Made by a program: the position numbers and the translations under genes. A DNA stretch of 64,000 nucleotides from a bacterium (GTDB lineage Bacteria > SZUA-79 > Acidulodesulfobacterales > Acidulodesulfobacteraceae): positions 215,138-279,137 of the forward strand of contig JAJYYR010000002.1 in the NCBI GenBank assembly GCA_021800805.1. Reading direction: 5' to 3'. Numbering within the stretch: position 1 is the stretch's first letter; each line of letters starts with the position of its first letter. Of the stretch, positions 34,251 to 42,925 are shown piece by piece. The notes below the pieces were generated by a model. That model searched no databases, had not been told where the DNA came from, and was given only the letters and a program-made list of their open reading frames with translations.

Positions 34251-35165
34251 TTAAATAACCTTATTTAATTGCAAAAATGCCGTAAGTTTTGCAACCGTGC
34301 TTCTCGTAAGACCTATATCCATATCTATAAACATCCCTCTGGGATGTTTGCTCGCAAGATAAGACGCAAGACCGGCTTTTGGACAGAAACTTTGGGAAAA
34401 AAATACGGTTGGCACGTCCGGATCGAACTCCAGTTCTAATTTTAAGTCTCCGGGCGTAAGATTCTCGACGCATCTCGTCCACCCGTAAATGTGGGTTTCG
34501 TCGGGAAAATAATTTGCTATGGAAAAATCGCCCCACGGCGGAGTTCCCCAAAAAGCGCATTTAGGTTTAACGTATTCAGGTCTGAAAGACTTTTTCTTTT
34601 CCATATCCCGATAAAAGTAACCGGCTATTTTACCGAATTTTTCATCTAAGGGGATACCGCTTTTGCATATAAAATCTCCTTTTCTTTCTATATCTTTATT
34701 TTTTACGCGTCTTAATTTAATTTTAAGTTCGTTTTCTATATAATCGGCGACAAAACCCATTTCGTTGCATCTGCAAATTTCAGAATCCTCGATTATTATC
34801 TCGGATATAGGATTTCTTCCCACTAAAACGGAATCCATAACGTCTTCGTTCCAGTAATCGGTTACCGATAAAATATTTGCTATTATTCTTTTAATTTGGG
34901 CGCAATAAGCTTTAGGGAGTATATTGTCCGTAGGCTCGGTGATGAGCTGATCGACTTTATACATATCTAAAGAAAGTATAATGGCGCTTTTTTGAATTAG
35001 TTCCTCCATAATTTTTTTGGGAGGTATTCCTATTATTCCGATAAAAGGCTTATCTTTAGGATTTAAAAGAAAAGATTTTTCCTTTCCCTGAACAAACCCG
35101 TGCCTCGTTAAAACCATATCCTGCATCGGATTATAATTATTGTCCTCGCTTTCGCCGTTTTCCAA
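34251..35165 (-). CDS. Unassigned cysteine-containing partner of the ASKHA ATPase
   Basis: A 304-residue soluble protein; I do not recognise the family with certainty. A TTG at 35165 with AGAGG ten bases upstream is the best start. The layout recalls 2-hydroxyacyl-CoA dehydratase/HgdB-type or DUF2229 partners: an early GIIGIPPK strand, cysteines in KAYCAQIK and ICRCNEMG, then PKCAFWGTPPWGDFS, RCVENL and SQSFCPKAGL. The last part, RGMFIDMDIGLTRSTVA, is unlike typical HgdB. It is transcribed together with the ATPase gene and is the likely recipient of its ATP-driven electron or conformational push. Confidence 0.45.
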   Translation of the reverse strand: MENGESEDNNYNPMQDMVLTRHGFVQGKEKSFLLNPKDKPFIGIIGIPPKKIMEELIQKSAIILSLDMYKVDQLITEPTDNILPKAYCAQIKRIIANILSVTDYWNEDVMDSVLVGRNPISEIIIEDSEICRCNEMGFVADYIENELKIKLRRVKNKDIERKGDFICKSGIPLDEKFGKIAGYFYRDMEKKKSFRPEYVKPKCAFWGTPPWGDFSIANYFPDETHIYGWTRCVENLTPGDLKLELEFDPDVPTVFFSQSFCPKAGLASYLASKHPRGMFIDMDIGLTRSTVAKLTAFLQLNKVI

Positions 35166-35258
35166 TTTAAACGCACCTCTCGTATAATCCAGTTAAATTT
35201 AATTATAATTTATTTTACGGGATTAAAAAGAATTAATAAATGACTTTTATCACAAAAG

Positions 35259-36173
35259 TCAACAGATATCGCAAACAAATTCTTCTGCGGCTGTAGCCGC
35301 TAAAGCGCCTTCACCTACCGCAGTGGCAACTTGAAGTAATTTTTTGGAATGGGCGTCGCCTGCGCAAAATACGCCGGGCATAGAAGTCATTAGGGTATAA
35401 GGGTCGGTTTTTATAAAACCGTTTTCGTCTTTTTCAATATTCTTTAGAAATGATGTTTGCGGATTTATTCCTATAAAAATAAAAACCCCCTTAACGGGAA
35501 TAGTCTTTCTTTCTTTGGTTTTAATATTTTCTATAGTTACCGATTCTACGGTCTTATTGCCGTTTATAGAAACGGTCGAATGTTCTAATTCCATTGTAAC
35601 GTTTTTTGCGTTATGCAGTTTTTCCTGTATTATTTTTTCGGCCCTGAATTCTTTTCTTCTATGAATTAAAACCACGGATTTAACGATTTTAGTCAGATAG
35701 TTGGCTTCTTTTAATGCAGCATCTCCGCCTCCTATAACCGCTATATCTTCATCTTTAAAAAACGGTCCGTCGCAGGTCGCGCAATAAGACACCCCTCTTC
35801 CGGTAAACTCTCTTTCTCCGGGAATGTTAAGCCTTTTAGGAGAAGCCCCGACGGTTATAATAACCGTCTTTGCCTGATAACTTGCGTTAACGCCTCTTAA
35901 AGCTTTATATTGTCCATTGTCGATTATATCTTTTATTTCGTCGTATATGATATTTAATCCCAAACCTTTAGCGTGTTCTTCAAATTTTTGCATAAGCTCG
36001 ACTCCCGAAAGCGACGGAAACCCCGGGTAGTTTTCAATATTATCGGTAAGGGCTATCTGTCCTCCTACCGCCATTTTTTCTATTAAAATTATATTAAGAC
36101 GGGCTCTAAGAGCGTATATTGCGGCTGAAAGACCTGCGGGTCCGCCTCCAATTATAATCAAATCGTAAATCAT
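35259..36173 (-). CDS. trxB: Thioredoxin reductase
   Basis: FAD/NADPH disulfide reductase that keeps thioredoxin reduced. The 304 residues match the low-molecular-weight type. The FAD loop is IIIGGGPAGLSAA at the N-terminus and the redox pair is CATC (131-134) in SYCATCDGPFF. The NAD(P)H motif is VIGGGDAALKEA, followed by HRRKEFRA, whose arginines favour NADPH. FAD is closed off by VFCAGDAHSK. It is divergent from the APC permease, and probably transcribed alone. Confidence 0.93.
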   Translation of the reverse strand: MIYDLIIIGGGPAGLSAAIYALRARLNIILIEKMAVGGQIALTDNIENYPGFPSLSGVELMQKFEEHAKGLGLNIIYDEIKDIIDNGQYKALRGVNASYQAKTVIITVGASPKRLNIPGEREFTGRGVSYCATCDGPFFKDEDIAVIGGGDAALKEANYLTKIVKSVVLIHRRKEFRAEKIIQEKLHNAKNVTMELEHSTVSINGNKTVESVTIENIKTKERKTIPVKGVFIFIGINPQTSFLKNIEKDENGFIKTDPYTLMTSMPGVFCAGDAHSKKLLQVATAVGEGALAATAAEEFVCDIC

Positions 36174-36297
36174 TTGATTTTTGCCTCCTTAATTTTCTTT
36201 ATGTTAAATTAATATCTCGTCACATTATTTTATTGTTGTTTTATATAAAAATGGCAATTATAATACATTATCACATATATTTTATTAAATCAAACCG

Positions 36298-37869
36298 ATG
36301 AAAAAATCTTTAAATTTATTACAGTTAACGTTTGCCTCGACAAGCGCAATTATAGGCTCGGGCTGGCTATTGGGCATATATATCAGCGCTAAATACGCCG
36401 GTCCCGCATCGATATTTTCTTGGTTTATAAGCGGATTTGCAGTAATCCTCATCGCATTAGTATATGCAGAACTAGGCGCAATGATGCCGGCGGCAGGAGG
36501 TTTAGCAAGATATCCTAAATATACCCACGGCGCATTTTTGGGATTTATAACGAGCTGGATATTAATAATTGCCGGCGCGGCGGTAAGCACCATAGAGACT
36601 ATAGCCACCGTCCAGTATCTTAATTTTTATATCCACGGGCTTTATGTAAATAAATCGCTTACCGAGGAAGGAATTATCTTTTCTTTTTTTATCCTCGCAA
36701 TCTTCTTTCTACTCAACCTGTTCGGCGCAAAAATATTTGCAAAAACCAATACTTTCCTCACATATTTTAAAATTTTAATAGTTTTGGCAACTTCGGCGGT
36801 GCTTATTTATATTTCGGTTAAAAGCGGCAATATAAAAAATCTTTCCGGTTACAATTTACTGCCTTACGGATATGACGGAATTATGAAAAGCATATCTATG
36901 GGCGGGGTCATATTTTCGTATCTCGGCTTCAGACAGGCGATAGACCTTTCCGGCGAAGCAAAAAACCCCGGCAGGGACGTTCCCGCCGCTACTATAATAT
37001 CCGTCGTCATCGGTATCATAGTTTATACTTTGCTTTCATTCAGCTTTATAATATCCGTCCCGCAGGTTAAGCACAATTCTTGGAATATGCTTAATTTATC
37101 TTCTCCTTTCGTAAATTTATTAAATTTATACGGATTTACCGCATTTGCTTTAATGGTGATAATCGGGGCGGTTATTTCCCCCTTTGCGACAGGATTAGTA
37201 TATATGAGCACTACCTCCAGAATTACTTTCGCTATGTCTAAAATGAAATTCCTGCCTAAAAGTTTTCATTTAAATTTTAATAAATACGGTACGGCATACA
37301 TATCGCTGATTTTTACGTTTATTTTATCGGCGTTATACCTGCTTCCGTTTCCAAGCTGGCAGTCTTTAGTCGGCATAATCACGTCGGGAATGGTATTTAC
37401 TTATGTCCTCGGTCCAATAGGGCTTATGACGTTCCGAAAATTAGACCCTAAAAGAAAACGCCCTTTTTACCTGCCTTTTGCAAATATAATATCGTTATCT
37501 GCTTTTATAGTCGGAACCCTCATTATTTACTGGTCAACTTTTTCGACGCTGTGGAAATTATCGGCGGGAATCTCTATCGGGATCATTTTATTTATTTTAA
37601 CTAACTCCGGTAAAATTAAAAATAAATTCAAACAAACCGTGATTCCGGGACTTTGGTTCCTATCTTATACCGCCGTTCTTTTAATAATATCTTTTCTGGG
37701 AAATAAAAACTTCGGCGGACAAAATATTATTAAATCGCCTTACGATTCAATAGTCATAATTTTAACCGCCGTCTTATTTTATTTCATCGCGATTAGAACT
37801 TCTATAAGCAAAGAAGAAATGAAAATGATAATCGAAGAAGAGTTTATCGGGGAAGAATTCGAAGTATAA
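36298..37869 (+). CDS. APC-superfamily amino acid permease
   Basis: A 523-residue inner-membrane transporter with about twelve helices. The first helix contains the family signature TSAIIGSGWLLGIYIS (substrate-binding GSG). GGLARYPKYTHG in helix 2-3 and SYLGFRQAIDLSGEAKNPGR in helix 6 match the APC/AspT-like acid-resistance permease group. The C-terminus is acidic (EEEFIGEEFEV). The substrate cannot be told from sequence. Its stop codon directly abuts that of the converging CDGSH gene. Confidence 0.88.
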   Translation: MKKSLNLLQLTFASTSAIIGSGWLLGIYISAKYAGPASIFSWFISGFAVILIALVYAELGAMMPAAGGLARYPKYTHGAFLGFITSWILIIAGAAVSTIETIATVQYLNFYIHGLYVNKSLTEEGIIFSFFILAIFFLLNLFGAKIFAKTNTFLTYFKILIVLATSAVLIYISVKSGNIKNLSGYNLLPYGYDGIMKSISMGGVIFSYLGFRQAIDLSGEAKNPGRDVPAATIISVVIGIIVYTLLSFSFIISVPQVKHNSWNMLNLSSPFVNLLNLYGFTAFALMVIIGAVISPFATGLVYMSTTSRITFAMSKMKFLPKSFHLNFNKYGTAYISLIFTFILSALYLLPFPSWQSLVGIITSGMVFTYVLGPIGLMTFRKLDPKRKRPFYLPFANIISLSAFIVGTLIIYWSTFSTLWKLSAGISIGIILFILTNSGKIKNKFKQTVIPGLWFLSYTAVLLIISFLGNKNFGGQNIIKSPYDSIVIILTAVLFYFIAIRTSISKEEMKMIIEEEFIGEEFEV

Positions 37870-38076
37870 TTATTCGCCGTCGGATTTATCTATAGCGCCG
37901 TTTTCCCGTCCTTGTTCCGGACACGCATCTTTATTTTTATTTGCATGTTCGTCGCATCCGTGCCTGCCGTCGCAATACGGCAGTCTTTTCGACAAACCGC
38001 ATTTACAAAAATACAAAGGTCTTTCTTTTACTTTAGATTTTAACTTAGTTAAATCTACTTTATTCATATTTTTCAT
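37870..38076 (-). CDS. CDGSH-type iron-sulfur protein
   Basis: A 68-residue protein with a single CDGSH zinc-finger-like motif: C24, C26, C35 and H39 in CKCGLSKRLPYCDGRHG. These ligate a [2Fe-2S] cluster as in mitoNEET-like bacterial proteins, although the serine of CDGSH is arginine here (CDGRH). The C-terminal third is charged and low-complexity and includes further cysteines and histidines. The start overlaps the end of the upstream MFS gene by 17 bases. Function in this organism is unknown; cluster or redox transfer is known for relatives. Confidence 0.8.
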   Translation of the reverse strand: MKNMNKVDLTKLKSKVKERPLYFCKCGLSKRLPYCDGRHGCDEHANKNKDACPEQGRENGAIDKSDGE

Positions 38077-39229
38077 TTTTTATTCTCATTATTAAAAGAT
38101 AGCATATTAAAGAAGATGAGATTAAAATTACCGGTATAAAGCCGTAATAACTTTCATACAATAAACCCGCAATACTTCCGCCGAAGAAACTTCCCGAAAA
38201 TTGCAGGGTATTATAAACGCCCATAGAAGTGCCGACGAAGGATTTATCCGATGAAGACGAAACTAAAGAAGGCATTATAGGCTCCGTAATAGAAAAACCG
38301 GTAAAAAAAAGAATACCTCCTATAATAATTATCGGCAGCGCATAATTACCCGGCGGGGAAAACATAAAAATGCTTGAAATCCCCATTAGTATAAAACTTA
38401 GCTTTAAAAGATGAACCTCGTATCCCATATCCGCCTTTTTTGACGCTTTCATCATCGCAAAAAGCGAAAAAATCACCATGGGGATTAAAACTTTGTAATA
38501 ATAACCGGTTCCAAGTTCATTTTTAACTATCAGAGGCAAACCGAAAAAGAAAATAGTCATAAAAAAAGATAATAAGAAACCCTGAATGGAAAGATTTGCC
38601 AGCGTTTTGTTTTTAAGAACTCTTACGGCATCTTTTAAAGAAACCTCGATTTCTTTTAACATTTCTTTACTTTTGGGTTCTTCGACCCAGACAAGAATTA
38701 AGACTGCCGAAATTATTCCCAGAATGCCGGAAACATAAAATAAAAACGGATAACCGAAATAATATGAAAGAAGCGGTCCCGCGACTATTCCTACGACAAA
38801 ACTGAGTCCTATCGGGATACCGAGAAATGCCAGCGCTTTTGTTCTGTCGTTCTCCGAAACCGTATCCGACACCAAAGCAAAAGCAACGGAACTTTCGGCT
38901 GCGACTCCTTGTAAAAATCTAAGAAGAATAAGCTCGTAAATATTGGAAGAAAATCCGATTATAAAAGTTAATATGCCGAACAACAACATTCCAAAAAATA
39001 AGACGTTTTTTCTCCCTATTTTATCCGAAAGATAGCCGAAAGGAATCTGAAATATTGCCCTCGACAACCCGTAAATACCGAAAGCAATTCCGATTAAAAT
39101 AAAATTTGACGAAAATTTTTTGGCAAAAAGCACAAAAACGGGCAGAACAAGAAATACCGCAAGCATCCTTAAACCCACCACCGAACTCATTGCCGCAATG
39201 GTCTTCTTTTGCTTTTTGTTAAAAGCCAT
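38060..39229 (-). CDS. Major facilitator superfamily transporter (12 helices)
   Basis: A 389-residue MFS permease. Helices 2-3 have the conserved loop GYLSDKIGRKNVL, and helix 4-5 has RFLQGVAAESSVAFALVSD, typical of drug/sugar MFS exporters. The repeat loop between halves is charged (EEPKSKEMLKEIE). Substrate unknown. The gene lies between uppS and the CDGSH gene on the minus strand with very short gaps, so probably co-transcribed with them. Confidence 0.85.
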   Translation of the reverse strand: MAFNKKQKKTIAAMSSVVGLRMLAVFLVLPVFVLFAKKFSSNFILIGIAFGIYGLSRAIFQIPFGYLSDKIGRKNVLFFGMLLFGILTFIIGFSSNIYELILLRFLQGVAAESSVAFALVSDTVSENDRTKALAFLGIPIGLSFVVGIVAGPLLSYYFGYPFLFYVSGILGIISAVLILVWVEEPKSKEMLKEIEVSLKDAVRVLKNKTLANLSIQGFLLSFFMTIFFFGLPLIVKNELGTGYYYKVLIPMVIFSLFAMMKASKKADMGYEVHLLKLSFILMGISSIFMFSPPGNYALPIIIIGGILFFTGFSITEPIMPSLVSSSSDKSFVGTSMGVYNTLQFSGSFFGGSIAGLLYESYYGFIPVILISSSLICYLLIMRIKNEKYE

Positions 39230-39250
39230 ATTTTAACTCTTTTTTATTAT

Positions 39251-40144
39251 TCACTTTCCCGCCCTTATCCGTCTTGATTGATAGCTTCGTATAGCCCTTA
39301 GAAAATCGATTTCCCTGAACTCCGGCCAGTAAGCGTCGCAAAAATAAAATTCGCTGTATGCGCTCTGCCACAAAAGAAACCCGGACAATCTTATTTCGCC
39401 GCTGGTCCTGATAATTAGGTCGGGGTCAGGGGAGCCTTTTGCATAAAGATATTTCGATATATTTTCGACGGTAATGATATTGGACAGATAATCGTAATCG
39501 TCGGTGAAACTGGAGGGGCAATTATGCCGATGATTTTCCGGGGAAGATAAAACGGAGGAAGCGCTTTCGCCTCCGTAACTATTAACGCCTTCGTAGGCAG
39601 GATTCAATTTTGTTTTAATATAAATATTATCCGAGATAAAATTTATTATGGCATCGCATATTTCCTGCCTTCCGCCGTATCCTAAGGCAATATAAAGCCT
39701 TAAATTAGAATAATCTTTGGTTTTATCTTCAAGCTTTTCTATAACGTTTATTAAATCATCGGAAAGAAGCTCTCTTTTACCTATAACCTGCACCCTAATT
39801 TTATTTTCGTTTATAAATTTTGAATTTATATAAAATTCAAACTGAGATTTTATGATTTCAAATAAGCCGTTCACTTCGGACTCGTTCCTTTTAAAATTAT
39901 CGGTCGAAAAAGCCCAGACGGTAACGACTTTAATATTTAATTCTATACACCAGGATAAAACTTTATATAGCTTATCTGCACCTTTTTTATGCCCTTTAGA
40001 CGCATCTTCAAATCCGCATTTTTTTGCGTATCTCCTGTTCCCATCCAGTATAATCCCTATATGTCCGGGAATTTTATTTCTTAATACTTCTTTTTTAAGC
40101 CTGTTTCTATAGTAATAATATGCTAATTTTTTTATAAAATTCAT
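39251..40144 (-). CDS. uppS: Undecaprenyl diphosphate synthase
   Basis: Cis-prenyltransferase that makes the lipid carrier for peptidoglycan and O-antigen. The catalytic aspartate is D34 in GIILDGNRRYAK. VVTVWAFSTDNFKRN and the C-terminal PDLIIRTSGEIRLSGFLLWQ, AYSEFYF and AIRSYQSRRIR are all intact. At 297 residues it is about 45 longer than usual; the extra part is an insertion of low complexity (about residues 185-225, GGESASSVLSSPENHRHN) between the fifth conserved block and the RTSGE loop. It is divergent from a hydrolase gene. Confidence 0.93.
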   Translation of the reverse strand: MNFIKKLAYYYYRNRLKKEVLRNKIPGHIGIILDGNRRYAKKCGFEDASKGHKKGADKLYKVLSWCIELNIKVVTVWAFSTDNFKRNESEVNGLFEIIKSQFEFYINSKFINENKIRVQVIGKRELLSDDLINVIEKLEDKTKDYSNLRLYIALGYGGRQEICDAIINFISDNIYIKTKLNPAYEGVNSYGGESASSVLSSPENHRHNCPSSFTDDYDYLSNIITVENISKYLYAKGSPDPDLIIRTSGEIRLSGFLLWQSAYSEFYFCDAYWPEFREIDFLRAIRSYQSRRIRAGK

Positions 40145-40151
40145 TTTTTGC

Positions 40152-40171
40152 CGTGTTATAACGTGTTATAA
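40152..40171. repeat. Tandem 10-bp direct repeat over a -10 box
   Basis: CGTGTTATAA occurs twice in tandem (40152-40161, 40162-40171). The second copy runs into TATAAT (40167-40172), a plausible -10 box for the plus-strand hydrolase gene. It may be a regulator site or slippage. Confidence 0.5.
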
Positions 40172-40234
40172 TAAGACCGGTAGAACAATTTTATTAGTCC
40201 AATATATCATATTTTAAAAAATTTTTAAATTTAT

Positions 40235-41044
40235 ATGCCCTTCATTGAATTAAATGACGTAAAAATTTTTTACGTTTTACATCATAATGCCGGTTCAAAA
40301 AATATAATATTGATTCACGGCGCCGGCGGAAATCATCTTTCTATGCTTTCAATTTTCAATTATATTAAAAAAAAATTCGGCAGGACATATAATATACTTA
40401 TTCTCGACCTTCCTTTTCATTTCAGGTCCGCGGATTTTAATTCGAATCATTCAATTTCCGAAAAAGAGGGCATGCAATTTTATGCCGAAACGATATATTC
40501 TCTTGCATCAAAATCGTTTGGAAAAAATGAAAAAGCTCTTTTAATAGGTCACTCTATGGGGGCTCAGATCTGTATAAAATATGCTTGCTTATTTCCCGAA
40601 AAAGTCGAAAAGATTATGACTATTGCGGGATGCCACAATACAGGCATAAGCGATAGTTTTATAAAAAGTTTAGAAAATTCTTTCGACAGAACTATAATGC
40701 TTTTTTTGAAAGATGCTCTTAATTCAATGGACAAAAATATCTTAAACGATGCTTTAGCCGATATAAAGAGGACGCCCGACGAAATAGTAGTAAACGATTT
40801 TAAATATTCTAAATATTATAGCGAACATTGCGGTAAAGATTTAAATGAAATTAACGGAAATAAAATATTTTTTAATATTATATACTCAGAAAAAGATCTG
40901 ATTATAAACGAAAAATGTGTTAAGGAATTACGCAAAAAGTTCGTAAATTCCACAATTGTAGAGATTCCTGCCAAAAATCATATCGATTTTTTATATGGAA
41001 ACTACTTTATGGAGAAAGAAATAGATAAATTTTTATTGACATAA
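40235..41044 (+). CDS. Alpha/beta-hydrolase
   Basis: A 269-residue soluble hydrolase. The oxyanion motif is LIHGAGGNH near residue 28. The nucleophile elbow GHSMGAQ contains the catalytic serine near residue 110. A late aspartate (SEKDLIINE) and a histidine in AKNHIDFLYG complete the triad. The substrate is unknown; the overall pattern is that of esterase/peptidase-type hydrolases. No ribosome site is clear, and the gene stands alone between uppS (divergent) and aspS. Confidence 0.85.
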   Translation: MPFIELNDVKIFYVLHHNAGSKNIILIHGAGGNHLSMLSIFNYIKKKFGRTYNILILDLPFHFRSADFNSNHSISEKEGMQFYAETIYSLASKSFGKNEKALLIGHSMGAQICIKYACLFPEKVEKIMTIAGCHNTGISDSFIKSLENSFDRTIMLFLKDALNSMDKNILNDALADIKRTPDEIVVNDFKYSKYYSEHCGKDLNEINGNKIFFNIIYSEKDLIINEKCVKELRKKFVNSTIVEIPAKNHIDFLYGNYFMEKEIDKFLLT

Positions 41045-41124
41045 CCAATGCTAAAATTATAAACTTTAAAATTGAACTAAAAAAATCCAACCGTATTTTT
41101 AAAATTTGGAGAAACGATATAAAA

Positions 41125-42879
41125 ATGCGAACGTTATGCGAAGATATTAATGAATCCGATACCGGTAAAGAATTTACCTTTAAAGGATGGGTTATGCATT
41201 ACAGGGACCACGGGGGATTAATCTTTATCGATTTAAGAGATTATTCGGGCATACTCCAGATAGTTTTCGACGAAAATATAGACAAAGAATCTTTTAAGAA
41301 TGCCAAAAAATTAAAAAACGAATATGTCGTTTCTATTACCGGAATCGTCCGAAAAAGACCCGAGGGAACGGAAAACGCAGGGTTAAAAACCGGCGGCATA
41401 GAACTTCTCGCAAAATCCGTCGAAGTTCTCAATACGTGCGAAGTCTTACCTTTTCAAATAGACGAAGAAAGCGATGTTAATGAATTTACGAGACTTAAGT
41501 ACAGATATTTAGATTTAAGAAGCAAAAGATTAAAGGATAACTTAATATTTAGGTCTAAATTCACCTATCTGATTAGAGAGTTTTTAAATAATAAAGGTTT
41601 TTTTGATATAGAAACGCCTTTTTTAACGAAAAGCACGCCTGAAGGATCCAGGGACTTTTTAGTGCCTTCCAGGCTAAATCACGGTCATTTCTTTGCTCTT
41701 CCGCAATCCCCTCAACTATTCAAACAAATTCTTATGGTCAGCGGGTTTGAAAGATATTATCAGATAGTGCGTTGTTTCAGGGATGAAGATTTAAGGGCGG
41801 ATAGACAGCCTGAATTTACCCAGCTCGATATGGAAATGTCTTTTGTAGAAACCGGCGACGTTATTTCCGTTACGGAAGAATTATTTGCTTCGATATTTAA
41901 TAAACTCTTAGGTATAAAATTAGAAAAACCCTTTAAAGTATTGGATTACGACGAAGCGATGGATAAATACGGCAGCGATAAACCCGATACGAGATTCGAA
42001 CTGATTATTAATAATTTAACCGATATTTTTGCCGGCTCCTCGTTAAACGTATTTAAAGATAATATTCAAAAAGGCGGGGTCATTAAAGCCGTTTGCTTTC
42101 CTAACGGGTCGAATCTTCTTTCGAGAAAAGATATCGATGAACTTTTAGTCACGGTAAAAGATTTTGGCGCAAAAGGTCTTGCATGGACTAAAGTCGGAGA
42201 AAACGGACTGTTCGAAGGCGGAATTTCAAAGTTTATATCCGACGATGAAAGAAATAAAACCGTTGCAAGACTGGGGGCTAAAAACGGCGATATAATTTTT
42301 TACCAATCCGATTCAAAAAAAACTGCGGAAAACGTTCTCGGAAGATTAAGGCTTCACCTTGCAAAAAAATATAATCTTATTCCCGAAGGTAGATTCGACC
42401 TTTTATGGGTCGTCGATTTTCCTCTATTCGAATATTCCGAAGAAGAAAAAAGAATCGTTTCCGTTCACCATCCTTTTACTTCTCCTGCCAAAAAAGATTT
42501 AAAAAGTCTTGAAAAGGATCCCCTTTCGGTTAAATCCGACAGCTACGACCTTGTGCTTAACGGAGAGGAAATAGGAGGCGGCAGTATAAGAATACATGAT
42601 CCTAAACTTCAAGGCAAAATTTTTGAAATTCTTTCTATATCGCCTGAAGACGCAAAACTTAAGTTTGGATTTCTTTTAGACGCATTAAGTTTTGGAGCTC
42701 CTCCCCACGGCGGTATAGCTTTCGGCGTCGATAGAATATTAATGATACTAAGAAACGAAAGTTCTATCAGGGACGTAATAGCTTTTCCTAAAACCCAGAA
42801 AGCCTATTGTCCGCTATCGGACGCCCCTTCCAACGTAAAAGACGTTCAACTTAAAGAACTTGGAATAAAGTTGCGGTAA
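41125..42879 (+). CDS. aspS: Aspartyl-tRNA synthetase
   Basis: Class II synthetase of 584 residues, the bacterial form. The N-terminal OB-fold binds the anticodon (FKGWVMHYRDHGGLIFIDLRD). The catalytic core has FLVPSRLNHGHFFALPQSPQ, RCFRDEDLRADRQPEFTQLD and the C-terminal GAPPHGGIAFGVDRILM. The GAD insertion domain is present between them. GGAGA precedes the ATG. Discriminating versus non-discriminating (Asp/Asn) forms cannot be decided here. Confidence 0.96.
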   Translation: MRTLCEDINESDTGKEFTFKGWVMHYRDHGGLIFIDLRDYSGILQIVFDENIDKESFKNAKKLKNEYVVSITGIVRKRPEGTENAGLKTGGIELLAKSVEVLNTCEVLPFQIDEESDVNEFTRLKYRYLDLRSKRLKDNLIFRSKFTYLIREFLNNKGFFDIETPFLTKSTPEGSRDFLVPSRLNHGHFFALPQSPQLFKQILMVSGFERYYQIVRCFRDEDLRADRQPEFTQLDMEMSFVETGDVISVTEELFASIFNKLLGIKLEKPFKVLDYDEAMDKYGSDKPDTRFELIINNLTDIFAGSSLNVFKDNIQKGGVIKAVCFPNGSNLLSRKDIDELLVTVKDFGAKGLAWTKVGENGLFEGGISKFISDDERNKTVARLGAKNGDIIFYQSDSKKTAENVLGRLRLHLAKKYNLIPEGRFDLLWVVDFPLFEYSEEEKRIVSVHHPFTSPAKKDLKSLEKDPLSVKSDSYDLVLNGEEIGGGSIRIHDPKLQGKIFEILSISPEDAKLKFGFLLDALSFGAPPHGGIAFGVDRILMILRNESSIRDVIAFPKTQKAYCPLSDAPSNVKDVQLKELGIKLR

Positions 42880-42925
42880 ACAGCCGTTAAAAATATAAAA
42901 TCCGAATAAACACGGAGGTATTAAA

